From NCBI GenBank assembly GCA_037034305.1, contig JBAGJY010000019.1, positions 62,001 through 126,000 of the forward strand: a stretch of DNA of 64,000 bases, written 5' to 3'. The first letter of the stretch is position 1, and each line of letters opens with the position of its first letter. A program made the position numbers and the translations under genes. Positions 45,441 through 54,100 of the stretch are shown piece by piece. A model generated the notes under the pieces. It ran no database searches and had not been told where the DNA came from. It was given only the letters and a program-made list of their open reading frames with translations. The stretch is from Streptantibioticus_A sp037034305. GTDB lineage: Bacteria > Actinomycetota > Actinomycetes > Streptomycetales > Streptomycetaceae.

Positions 45441-46157
45441 TCAGTGCGCCGCGATCCGGACCCGGGAGATGTCGACCGGGAGCGTCGGGAAGCCGTCGCC
45501 CGGGCCGTTCTGGTCGTCCTCGCCTCCCGCGGCGATCCTGCGCAACACGCCCATGCCGCCGGTGACTTGACCGAAGGGCGTGTAGGCGGGGGAGAGCTTG
45601 GTGTCCTTCCACACCAGGAAGAACTGACTGCCGTTGGTGTTCGGCCCGGAGTTGGCCATGGCCACGGTGCCCGCCGGATAGGTGGCGCCGGACAGGTTCT
45701 CGTCGTTGAACGAGTAGCCGGGGCCGCCGCTACCGGTGCCCGTCGGGTCGCCGCACTGCAGCACGTAGATCTTCTGCGTGGTCAGCCGGTGGCAGTGCGT
45801 CTGGTCGAAGTAGTCCCTCCGGGCCAGGAAGCGGAAGGAGAACGTGGTGCACGGCGCCTTGCCGGTCAGCGCCCGGAAGGTGATGCGGCCCTGGCTGGTC
45901 CGCAGTGTCGCGGAGTACGGCTGGGCCGCGGCGGCCGGGTCGAAGGCCGGTACGCCCTTGAACCTGTCGGCGGGCACCGCCTTCGTGAAGCCGCACGGTG
46001 CCGGGGCGGACGCCGCCGAACCGTGCGCGTTCGTGGGAGAGTTGGCGGGCCCGGCCGAACTGTGCCCGCCTGTCCGCGAGTTGGCGGACGCGGCCGTGGT
46101 CAGCGTCAGGAGTACGGACGCGGCGGCGGCGAGCGGAACCCAGTGCTTGCGCTTCAT
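45441..46157 (-). CDS. Secreted cyclophilin-type peptidyl-prolyl isomerase
   Basis: A 238-residue protein with a signal peptide (MKRKHWVPL...ASANS) and an Ala/Ser/Gly linker. The cyclophilin domain shows GDPTGTGSGGPGYSFNDE and AMANSGPNTNGSQFF. It assists folding of exported proteins. GGAGG lies upstream of the ATG. Confidence 0.88.
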   Translation of the reverse strand: MKRKHWVPLAAAASVLLTLTTAASANSRTGGHSSAGPANSPTNAHGSAASAPAPCGFTKAVPADRFKGVPAFDPAAAAQPYSATLRTSQGRITFRALTGKAPCTTFSFRFLARRDYFDQTHCHRLTTQKIYVLQCGDPTGTGSGGPGYSFNDENLSGATYPAGTVAMANSGPNTNGSQFFLVWKDTKLSPAYTPFGQVTGGMGVLRRIAAGGEDDQNGPGDGFPTLPVDISRVRIAAH

Positions 46158-46225
46158 GTGACGGACCTCCGAGGTCTGTGGCACCAGCGGCACTTGATCG
46201 GTTGGCGGGGGTCACCCTAAGGCCA

Positions 46226-47053
46226 CTACACCGTCGATGGCCATGGTCCGCTGGCCAGTCGGCTCAGCCCGGCCCCGGCCGCCTTGGTGGCGTCGATGAC
46301 GTTTTGGGGGGCCCGCGGCATCTCGTCCACCGGCTTGAGCAGTAGCACGGCGCCCATGATGGTGTCGTCCCACATGATGGGCGCGGCGCAGGAGTTCCAA
46401 CCGGCCATGCACTCCTGCTGGCCGAGGGCGAAGCCCTGGTCCCGCACCTCCACCAGTGAGGCGAGCAGTTCGTCGTTGTCCCGGAACACCCCGGGCCCGG
46501 CCTCCTCCGGCACGGGCTCGGCGAGCACCCGGGCCTGGATCGCCTCGGGCAGATAGGCCAGGATCGTGCGGCCGGAGGCGCCGGTGCGCAGCGAGCGGGT
46601 CACCGACAGCACGTCGCGCGGCGTCATCCCCAGCTCGACCAGGTCGGAGTCGCCCACCGCCATGTCGATGCACTGCCGCTGGGCGCCGCCGAACGGTGCG
46701 AGCATGTACAGGAACGCCAGGCCGCCGTCGGTCAGCGTGCGCAGTTCCTGGAGCACGGCGTGCCCGGCGTCGCCCTCCGGCCCCTGGGCCAGCGCCTGCA
46801 GGCCCAACTTGGCGGCGGACAGCCCGAGTTGGTACTGGCCGCGGCCGACCCGGACGAAGTTCCCCTGGTAGACGCCGGACTGCAGGATGCGGTGCACCGC
46901 CGAGTCGTCGAGTCCGGTGACCTTGGCCAGTTCTCCCGGGCCGTGGCAGGTGCCGCCGAGTTCGGCGAAGGCACGCTGCACCCGGAAGACCCGCTCGGCG
47001 TGGCTGGTGCCGCCCGTGGCGGCCTGACCGTCCCGCGCACTGTGCCTGTTCAT
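46226..47053 (-). CDS. IclR-family regulator
   Basis: A 275-residue protein with an N-terminal winged helix (GPGELAKVTGLDDSAVHRIL) and an IclR effector domain (RTGASGRTILAYLP). The usual ligand is a small aromatic or carboxylic metabolite. No operator was recognised. Genes on both sides run the same way. Confidence 0.83.
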   Translation of the reverse strand: MNRHSARDGQAATGGTSHAERVFRVQRAFAELGGTCHGPGELAKVTGLDDSAVHRILQSGVYQGNFVRVGRGQYQLGLSAAKLGLQALAQGPEGDAGHAVLQELRTLTDGGLAFLYMLAPFGGAQRQCIDMAVGDSDLVELGMTPRDVLSVTRSLRTGASGRTILAYLPEAIQARVLAEPVPEEAGPGVFRDNDELLASLVEVRDQGFALGQQECMAGWNSCAAPIMWDDTIMGAVLLLKPVDEMPRAPQNVIDATKAAGAGLSRLASGPWPSTV

Positions 47054-47197
47054 GCGTGAGTCCGCCCTCTACTCGCTGTGGCCGTGTCCCCCGGTCCCCC
47101 GCGGGGACACAGCCTTCCACGTGTTCGGCCAGGCCAGCCGTCGTGATTCGGCCAAGGCGTACAGCGCGGCGAGCGGTGCCCACGGTCAGCGCTGATC

Positions 47198-48145
47198 CTA
47201 CGGTGCGGTGGCGAGTACCAGCTTCCCGCTCTGGGTGCGGGCGGCCAGGTCGCGGTGCGCGCGGGCGGCCTCGGCGAGCGGGTAGCTGGCGCCGATCACC
47301 GGACGCAGGTCGCCGGAGCGGACGGCCGCGGTCAGCGCCTTCATGCTGGTCGGCAGCGCGTTGCGGTCGGAGTACAGGTGCGGCAGCCAGAAGCCGGAGA
47401 CGGTGACGGACTTCTCCATCAGCAGCTGGGTCGGCACCGCGGCGGTCTGTCCGGAGGCGTACCCGTACACCGCCAGTCGGCCGCGGGGCGCGACCGCGGC
47501 CAGGGTCGCCCGCAGGGTCTGGCCGCCGGTCATCTCCAGGGCGGCGTGCACGGGGCCGCCCGCCGCCTCCAGGATGCGCTCGGTGAGGCCGTCGGCCGTT
47601 GAGGAGTCCAGTGCCGCGTCGGCGCCGAGTTCCTTGGCCAGCCGCCGCTTGGGCTCGGTGCTGGCCAGCGCTACGACCTTGGCGCCGATCCGCTTGGCGA
47701 GCTGTACGGCGATGGAGCCGACACCGCCCGCCGCGGCCGGGATGACCACGCTCTGACCGCCGGTCAGCTGGGCGGCGGTGAACAGCAGGTGCCAGGCGGT
47801 GTTGCCCTGGAGGGCCAGTGCCGCCGCCTGGTCGTCGGTGACGTCGTCGGGAACGTCCCAGGCCACCCGGCGGTGCACGACGGCTTTCTCGGCATAACCG
47901 CCGCCCTTGGTGAGCGCGACGACGCGGCGGCTGTCCTCGGTGATGCCGACCACTTCATTGCCGGGAATATACGGGAGTTCGACCGGGGTCAGATATGTGT
48001 TTCCGCGGACGTGCACGTCAGCGTAATTGATCCCGGCCCGGGTGACATTCACCATCAGGTGCCCCGCGCGGGGCTTGGGATCGGGTACCTCGGCGAGTTC
48101 GAGCACCTCTGGGCCGCCGAACTGACGCATGGTGATCGCGCGCAT
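47198..48145 (-). CDS. NADPH:quinone oxidoreductase-type MDR protein
   Basis: A 315-residue zinc-free medium-chain dehydrogenase: GINYADVHVRGN near residue 38 and the nucleotide site AAAGGVGSIAVQLAKRIGA at about 137-155. It reduces quinones or enones with NADPH. Its upstream region carries two related dyads (48233-48315). Confidence 0.87.
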   Translation of the reverse strand: MRAITMRQFGGPEVLELAEVPDPKPRAGHLMVNVTRAGINYADVHVRGNTYLTPVELPYIPGNEVVGITEDSRRVVALTKGGGYAEKAVVHRRVAWDVPDDVTDDQAAALALQGNTAWHLLFTAAQLTGGQSVVIPAAAGGVGSIAVQLAKRIGAKVVALASTEPKRRLAKELGADAALDSSTADGLTERILEAAGGPVHAALEMTGGQTLRATLAAVAPRGRLAVYGYASGQTAAVPTQLLMEKSVTVSGFWLPHLYSDRNALPTSMKALTAAVRSGDLRPVIGASYPLAEAARAHRDLAARTQSGKLVLATAP

Positions 48146-48230
48146 GTCTCTCCTTGGCTGGACGGTGCGGAGCGCCCGCTCCGACAGGCTAGGCCATGGC
48201 GCGGGACGGTCCGGCGGGGGCTGGGAAGCC

Positions 48231-48315
48231 GCTTTCTCGCACGGCGAGAAAGCGCGGCCGCGTTATGTCCGAATCGGTGGATTGCGGTGCCGCTCGTTTC
48301 TCGTCTGGTGAGAAA
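48231..48315. promoter_or_regulatory. Twin 19-bp dyads upstream of the quinone oxidoreductase gene
   Basis: Site A TTTCTCGCACGGCGAGAAA (48233-48251) and site B TTTCTCGTCTGGTGAGAAA (48297-48315), both followed by a CGCGGCCG motif. Centres are 64 bp apart, about six helical turns. They look like paired operators of one dimeric regulator, which is not encoded next to them as far as can be told. Confidence 0.65.
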
Positions 48316-48359
48316 CGCGGCCGTCCTTGCGGGGTGGTGGATTTTTTGACATAGTGAAG

Positions 48360-48460
48360 TCAGTCGCGTTCGGGGCGGCAACCCGCTGAATCCACGGGGG
48401 AATCAGTTTCGGCGGAGTTGCCTCTGGGATTTCCCAGGCCCCGAACGCGGCTGATTTTTT
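48360..48460 (+). ncRNA. Candidate structured RNA, three-way junction with T6 tail
   Basis: Arms 48360-48376 and 48438-48454 pair over 17 bp with one G-U pair. Inside are stem GGCAAC/GTTGCC (48377-48382, 48417-48422) and hairpin CTGGG-ATTT-CCCAG (48424-48437). Six T follow at once (48455-48460). The plus strand thus looks like a small RNA or riboswitch-type leader ending in an intrinsic terminator, 275 bp before the chaplin gene. Family unknown. Confidence 0.5.
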
Positions 48461-48735
48461 GGCCGAATGGCTTTCTTTTCCCCCGCCGGACGGGCGTGCG
48501 TGTGGTGCGTACGGGTGACGGACGGTCACCCGAGTGGCCGTCAGGGCGGACGGGCGGGCGTTCGACGATGCGGTGCGTTTGTATGACCGTCAGGTGGGAC
48601 CGTTCGGGGGAATTTCGGCTTGTCGGACCGGTGCAATCGGATGACCCCTCGTGTGCGGACCGCCGCCGTCAGGAGGTGCGTGGTGACATGTCGGCTGCGG
48701 GAACCCGTCCCCACCGCCACACCACGGAGGCCGAC

Positions 48736-49287
48736 ATGAAAGCCATCAAGAAGGCCGCGGTGCTGACCGCGACCACCTGCGCGCTGGTCCTGGCCAGTGC
48801 GGCCGGTGCCAGTGCCGACGCGGGCGCCCACGGCGCCGCCGCCGGTTCGCCCGGGGTCCTGTCCGGCAACGTCGTGCAGATCCCGGTCAACATTCCGATC
48901 AACGTCTGCGGGAACAGCATCGACATCATCGGACTCCTCAACCCCGCCGCCGGGAACGCCTGCGTGCACAAGGGAGACCCGATCCACGGGCACGACAAGG
49001 CCAGCGACCCCGGCGCCTTCAGCGGCGACAAGAAGGGCAAGTGCGACCCCGTACACCGCATGGACCGCCCCGCACCGCACCGCATGGACCCTCCCGCCCC
49101 GCACCGCGTGGACCGGCCCGCGCCGGACCGCGTCGACCGCCCCGCCGTCCACGCCCACCTGCCCGCGGTTCACCGCCCCGCGCGCCACCACGCGCGCCGC
49201 CTGGTCCACCACCGGCTGCACCGCCTGCACCGCCCGGCGCACCACCGTCCCGCCCGCCACCACGTCCAGGGCAAGCACCACCGCTGA
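48736..49287 (+). CDS. Chaplin with long His/Pro/Arg-rich C-terminal tail
   Basis: A 183-residue protein. Signal peptide to about residue 28 (ASADA), then one chaplin domain (about 32-78): GSPGVLSGNVVQIPVNIPIN with the two conserved cysteines C58 and C76. Chaplins form amyloid films on aerial hyphae. Unlike short chaplins it has 100 more residues: four 8-residue repeats of the HRMDRPAP type (107-138), then a stretch dense in His and Arg pairs ending in GKHHR. No sorting signal. GGAGG precedes the ATG. Confidence 0.88.
   Translation: MKAIKKAAVLTATTCALVLASAAGASADAGAHGAAAGSPGVLSGNVVQIPVNIPINVCGNSIDIIGLLNPAAGNACVHKGDPIHGHDKASDPGAFSGDKKGKCDPVHRMDRPAPHRMDPPAPHRVDRPAPDRVDRPAVHAHLPAVHRPARHHARRLVHHRLHRLHRPAHHRPARHHVQGKHHR
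49054..49149 (+). repeat. Four 24-bp tandem repeats inside the chaplin gene
   Basis: Units start at 49054, 49078, 49102 and 49126 and encode HRMDRPAP, HRMDPPAP, HRVDRPAP and DRVDRPAV. In-frame, so length changes would not break the gene. Confidence 0.8.
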
Positions 49288-49396
49288 CCGCTGCGCCCCG
49301 CGCTCCGGCCCGCCGCGCGGGCGGCGGCCGGGCGCGGCACTTTCCGGGCATGGGGGAGCGCCGCGAACAACGAGGACGCCCCCATGCCCGTCCTGG

Positions 49397-49633
49397 TCAC
49401 TCCAGCGGACGTGCGTTCGTCGGCCGACTGAGGGCCTGGCGCCCGCCGCTGGCCAGCATTCTCACCTCTCCCTTGTCGCTGATCTCCGCCCGGATGATGC
49501 CGCTGTCGTCCTCGTACACCGCGCTGCCGCCGGGCCCGGCGGTCTCCGTACGGCGGACCACCACCGTGTCGGCCGCTCCTTCCTGCGCACTGTGCGGGAA
49601 GGTCAGCTCGTATGCGGTGGGTTGTTGGTCCAT
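49397..49633 (-). CDS. Small conserved protein (DUF6296-like)
   Basis: A 78-residue soluble protein (YELTFPHSAQEGAADTVVVR; DDSGIIRAEISDKGEVRML). I recall similar small Streptomyces proteins annotated as DUF6296, but this is not certain. Function unknown. ATG 49633 has GGGAGG upstream. The longer open frame lacks support. Confidence 0.65.
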   Translation of the reverse strand: MDQQPTAYELTFPHSAQEGAADTVVVRRTETAGPGGSAVYEDDSGIIRAEISDKGEVRMLASGGRQALSRPTNARPLE

Positions 49634-49933
49634 GGCACCTCCCATTGAGCACATGCAAGGACACAAGGTGTAACCGCGATGTCCTGAGTTTCGCACCTTT
49701 GTCGTGCGCCCGCGCACGGGCGCGATCTTGCCCGCGTCGTTGACCACCGTTGAAAGAACGGCCCGCGCCCCCAGCGCGCCACCCGCCGCGCGCCAGCGCC
49801 AACGCGCCCGCTCGGCGACCCGGTTGAACCGCGCAGCGGGGCGGCTCAGCTGACCGCACGGTTCCGCGACTGCCCGCCTTCCAGGAGAACGGCGCCGACC
49901 GGTCCCGCCTGTCCGCCGACCGGCGGCTGTTAG

Positions 49934-49961
49934 CATGAATTGAAGAATTCTTGAATTCATG
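49934..49961. promoter_or_regulatory. ArsR-type operator, 28-bp dyad
   Basis: Near-perfect inverted repeat, 13 of 14 half-site positions, around GAATTC, with arms CATGAATTGAAGAA and TTCTTGAATTCATG. AT-rich TTGAA/TTCAA dyads of this kind are typical for ArsR/SmtB repressors. It lies 84 bp before the ArsR gene at 50046, so autoregulation is likely. Confidence 0.75.
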
Positions 49962-49963
49962 AG

Positions 49964-50031
49964 CTGCCAGTTGGTGCACGGCACTGCCAGTTCACGGCGC
50001 GGTCAGACCACGACGCTGCCAGTTCACGGCG
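49964..50031 (+). repeat. Direct repeats in the leader of the ArsR operon
   Basis: CTGCCAGTTCACGGCG at 49984 and 50016 (32 bp apart) and a diverged third copy, CTGCCAGTTGGTGCACGGCA, at 49964. They lie between operator and start codon. Confidence 0.6.
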
Positions 50032-50045
50032 GGACAGGAGGCGAG

Positions 50046-50405
50046 GTGTCCGGGGCCCGTGTTCCGCTGTACCAGGCGAAAGCGGAGTTCTTCCGGATGC
50101 TGGGGCATCCGGTGCGCATCCGCGTGCTGGAACTGCTCCAGGACGGCCCGATGCCGGTACGCGACCTGCTGGCCGCGATCGAGGTCGAGCCGTCCAACCT
50201 GTCGCAGCAACTCGGCGTGCTGCGCCGATCGGGGATCGTGACCGCCACCCGCCAGGGATCGACCGTGGAGTACGAGCTGGCGGGCGGCGACGTGGCCGAG
50301 CTGATGCGCGCCGCGCGGCGGATCCTGACCGAGATGCTGGCCGGACAGCAGGGCCTGCTGGCCGAGCTGCGACAGCCCGCCGACCGGAGTGGAGAGCCTT
50401 CGTGA
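50046..50405 (+). CDS. ArsR-family regulator
   Basis: A 119-residue winged-helix protein: FFRMLGHPVRIRVLELLQDG and EPSNLSQQLGVLRRSGIV, with a C-terminal helix for dimerisation. No obvious metal-binding cysteines, so it may sense something other than metal. GTG 50046 has GGAGG 4 nt upstream. The next small gene overlaps its stop (GTGA). Confidence 0.85.
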   Translation: MSGARVPLYQAKAEFFRMLGHPVRIRVLELLQDGPMPVRDLLAAIEVEPSNLSQQLGVLRRSGIVTATRQGSTVEYELAGGDVAELMRAARRILTEMLAGQQGLLAELRQPADRSGEPS

Positions 50406-50575
50406 CTGACGACACCGCGGGACAGGACCGTCCGCTGCCCAGGGACCCGGGCGCCGGAAGCGAGCGGTTCAAGGAACGCGGGGTGCTGCTGCGGGTCTTC
50501 GTCTACGTCTTCGCCACCCACCTGTTCGCCGGATTCATCTGGCTGCTCTTCTACGTCGGCGGACACCGCATGTGA
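50402..50575 (+). CDS. Small single-helix membrane protein (DUF6126-like)
   Basis: 57 residues: a charged N-terminus (GSERFKERGVLLR) and one membrane helix (VFVYVFATHLFAGFIWLLFY). The start GTG overlaps the ArsR stop, so the two are co-translated. Such ArsR plus tiny membrane protein pairs occur in Streptomyces. I believe the small protein is the DUF6126 type, unconfirmed. Role unknown. Confidence 0.7.
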   Translation: MTDDTAGQDRPLPRDPGAGSERFKERGVLLRVFVYVFATHLFAGFIWLLFYVGGHRM

Positions 50576-50712
50576 CATGGCGGGTCATGGCACCGGGCCG
50601 GGACGGCGTTGCCAAGTCGTGACCCGCACGAGTGGTACATCCCCCCATACGGACGTAGCGTCGACATCGCAACAACCGTTACGAGCTCCGCCGGAGCGGT
50701 TGAGGAGCGAAC

Positions 50713-51162
50713 ATGCAAAGTCGTGTGGCAAAGACAGCGATCATGGTCTGTGCTGGTACGGCGCTGGCGGTGATCGCCGCCCCGTCGTCCGCTTCCGCGT
50801 CCGCCAACTCCCGACCGCAATCGCCCGCCCGGGTCGTCGTCGACTGCTTCTTCCGTCCGCAGGTGCGCCCCGCGACGTTCCTGATCGCCTGCGCCGATGG
50901 CAACAACTACCTGAACAACCTGCGCTGGTCGCACTGGGGGCCGGACGCCGCCACCGCCACCGGGCAGGACGTGGTGAACGACTGCAAGCCCTACTGCGCC
51001 GCGGGCAAGTTCCACAGCTATCCCGCGCGGGTGCGGCTGGACCGGGCGCGGCAGTGGAACGGCAAGTCCCGGGACTGGCAGTACGGCAGACTGACCGTCA
51101 CCTACCCCGGCGCCAGGCCGGCGGACACCCCGCAGACCATGACGTACAACCTGTGGAGCTGA
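50713..51162 (+). CDS. Secreted protein of unknown function
   Basis: A 149-residue protein with a signal peptide (to about residue 30, SASASA). The mature part has four cysteines (CFFRPQ, IACADG, NDCKPYC), likely two disulfides, and aromatic stretches (LRWSHWGPDA). Similar short secreted proteins are common in Streptomyces without known role. Confidence 0.75.
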   Translation: MQSRVAKTAIMVCAGTALAVIAAPSSASASANSRPQSPARVVVDCFFRPQVRPATFLIACADGNNYLNNLRWSHWGPDAATATGQDVVNDCKPYCAAGKFHSYPARVRLDRARQWNGKSRDWQYGRLTVTYPGARPADTPQTMTYNLWS

Positions 51163-51189
51163 CGCCCGGCAGCCAATGGCCAAAGCGGT

Positions 51190-54100
51190 TCACGGCACGC
51201 CGTAGCCGCCGCCACCGGGCGTCTCGACGACCAGCACGTCACCCGGCCGCACGTCCACAGAGTCGCAACCGGCCATGGGGGTGATCGTGCCGTCCGGGCG
51301 TTCCACGCGGTTGGCGCCCAACGCCCCGGGAGCGCCCCCGGCCAGACCGTAGGGCGGCACCCGGCGGTGGCCGGACAGCGTGCTCACCGTCATCGCCGCC
51401 CGGAACCGGAGCCTGCGCACCGCACCGTCGCCGCCGCGCCAGCGGCCCGTACCGCCGCTGCCCGGCCGGACGGCGAACTCCTCGACCAGCACCGGCAGCC
51501 GCCACTCCAGCACCTCGGGGTCGGTCAGCCGGGAGTTGGTCATGTGCGTCTGCACCACCGACGCCCCGTCGAACCCCTCACCGGCACCCGAGCCGGAGGC
51601 GACCGTCTCGTAGTACTGGTGGTGTTCGTTGCCGAAGGAGACGTTGTTCATCGTCCCCGACCCCTCGGCCTGCACCCCCAGCGCCGCGTACAGCGCGCCG
51701 GTGATGGCCTGTGAGGTCTCCACGTTTCCGGCGACGATCGCGGCGGGATACCGGGGGGCGAGCATCGATCCGTCGGGGATGACGATGCGCAGCGGGCGCA
51801 GGCAGCCGTCGTTGAGCGGGATGTCGTCGGCCACCAGCGTGCGGAAGACGTACAGCACCGCGGCCGTCACCACCGACGACGGCGCGTTGAAGTTGGTGGC
51901 GAGTTGCGCGGAGGTGCCGGTGAAGTCCACGGTCGCGCAGCGCCGCCCGCGGTCCACCCGGACCCGTACCGAGATCACCGCCCCGGAGTCCATCTCGTAG
52001 CGGTACTCACCGTCGTCCAGCGCGTCGATGACGCGGCGCACCGCCTCCTCCGCGTTGTCCTGCACGTGCCGCATGTAGGCCAGCACCACGTCGAGGCCGA
52101 AGTGCCGGATCATCGCGCCGACCTCGTCGACTCCCTTGTGGTTGGCGGCGATCTGGGCGCGCAGGTCGGCCAGGTTGGTGGCCGGGTTGCGGGACGGGTG
52201 GGGCGCCTCGGTGAGCAGCCGCAGGGTCTCCGCCTCGCGCAGTCGGCCGTTCTCCACCAGCAGCCAGTTGTCGAACAGCACCCCCTCCTCCTCGATCCGG
52301 TGGCTGGCGGCGGGCATCGAGCCGGGCGTGATGCCGCCGATCTCCGCATGGTGGCCACGGGAGGCGACGAAGAACAAGATGCGCTGCCGGCCGTCGCCGC
52401 CGGTGCCGAAGACCGGGGTCACCACGGTGATGTCCGGCAGGTGCGTGCCGCCGTGGTAGGGGTCGTTGACCGCGTAGGCGTCGCCCGGCTTCATGGTTTC
52501 GCGGCGGCGGCGCAGCACCTCCTTGACGCTGGTGCCCATCGAGCCCAGGTGCACCGGGATGTGCGGCGCGTTGGCGATCAGGTTGCCCTCCGGGTCGAAC
52601 AGGGCGCAGGAGAAGTCCAGCCGCTCCTTGATGTTGACCGACTGCGCGGTCGACTCCAGCCGCGCGCCCATCTGTTGGGCGATGGACACGAAGAGGTTGT
52701 TGAAGACCTCCAGCATCACCGGGTCGGCCTCGGTGCCCACCTCCGCCTCGGTACGCGCCCGCACCCGCTCCACCAGCAGATGACCGCCCTCGGTGACCGA
52801 TGCCCGCCATCCGTCGTCCACCACCGTGGTGGCGTTGGCCTCGGTGATGACGGCCGGTCCGGTCACCGCCTCACCGGAAGCCATCCGCTCCCGCCGCCGC
52901 AGCGGCACGTCACGCCAGGCGCCGCCCGTGTACATCCGGGCGGTGCCGGTGTCCGCGGCCCCGTCGGGCGCGGCGGGTGCGCCGAGGTGGTCGAGGCCGG
53001 GGTGCTCGGTGAGCCCGGTCGCCTCGACCGACAGGGCCTCCACGATAATCGGACGGTCCATCAGGAACGAGTAGGTGGACCGATGGCTCGCCTCGAACTC
53101 GGCGATCATCTCGGCCGGTTCGGCCAGCCCCACCGGTACCGGAGTGTCGGTGCCGTCGTAGCGCAGATGGGCTCGGCGGCAGACCCGGATCCGCTCCGCC
53201 GGTACGTCCTCCTCCAGCAGTTCGCCGCGCGCCGCCGACTCCAGTTGCCCGGCCACCGAGCGCACCCGTTCCATGGCGTCCGGCTCCAGCCGCACCTCCA
53301 CCGACTGCTGGCGCATGGCGGTGGTGTCGGCGAGTCCGATGCCCAGTGCGGACAGCACCCCCGCCATCGGCGGCACCAGCACGGTGCGGACGCCGAGCGA
53401 GTCGGCGACGGCACACGCGTGCTGGCCTCCCGCGCCGCCGAAGGTGGTCAGCGCGTACTCGGTGACGTCGTGGCCCTGCTGGACGGAGATGCGTTTGACC
53501 GCGTTGGCGATGTTGGCCACCGCGATCCGCAGGTAGCCCTCGGCGACCTCCTCGGGGGAGCGGTCGTCGCCGGTGGCCGAGCGGATCCGCCCGGCCAGCT
53601 CGGTGAACCGTTGCCGCACCAGCTCCACGTCCAGCGGCTGGTCGCCGTTCGGCCCGAACACCTGGGGAAAGTGGGCCGGTTGGACGCGGCCGAGCATCAC
53701 GTTGGCGTCGGTGACGGCCAGCGGTCCGCCGCCGCGGTAGCAGCACGGCCCGGGGTCGGCGCCCGCCGAGTCCGGGCCGACCCGGTAGCGGCTGCCGTCG
53801 AAGTGCAGTACGGATCCGCCTCCGGCCGCCACGGTGTGGATGGCCAGCATCGGGGCGCGCAGCCGCACCCCGGCCACCTGGGTGTCGAACACCCGCTCGT
53901 ACTCGCCCGCGAAGTGCGACACGTCGGTGGACGTGCCGCCCATGTCGAAGCCGATCACCTTGTGGAATCCGGCCTGTTGGGACATCCGGACCATGCCGAC
54001 GATGCCTCCGGCCGGTCCGGACAAGATGGCGTCCTTGCCCCGGAAGTGCCCGGCCTCCGCCAGCCCGCCGTTGGACTGCATGAACATCAGCCGTACGCCC

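Larger units (their letters stand above)
48146..48735. other. Intergenic stretch, 590 bp, divergent
   Basis: No gene seen. It holds the twin dyads (48231-48253, 48297-48315), a candidate structured RNA (48360-48460), a perfect GGGTGAC/GTCACCC hairpin (48513-48531) and the chaplin leader. Confidence 0.6.

Noticed and set aside
48342..48460. Mobile element flanked by GATTTTTTG direct repeats
   Set aside because: The left copy lies 13 bp away from the inverted arm, and there is no transposase or proper terminal structure; a terminator-like RNA explains it better.
49054..49149. CRISPR-like tandem repeats
   Set aside because: Repeats are contiguous, in frame and coding; there are no spacers or cas genes.
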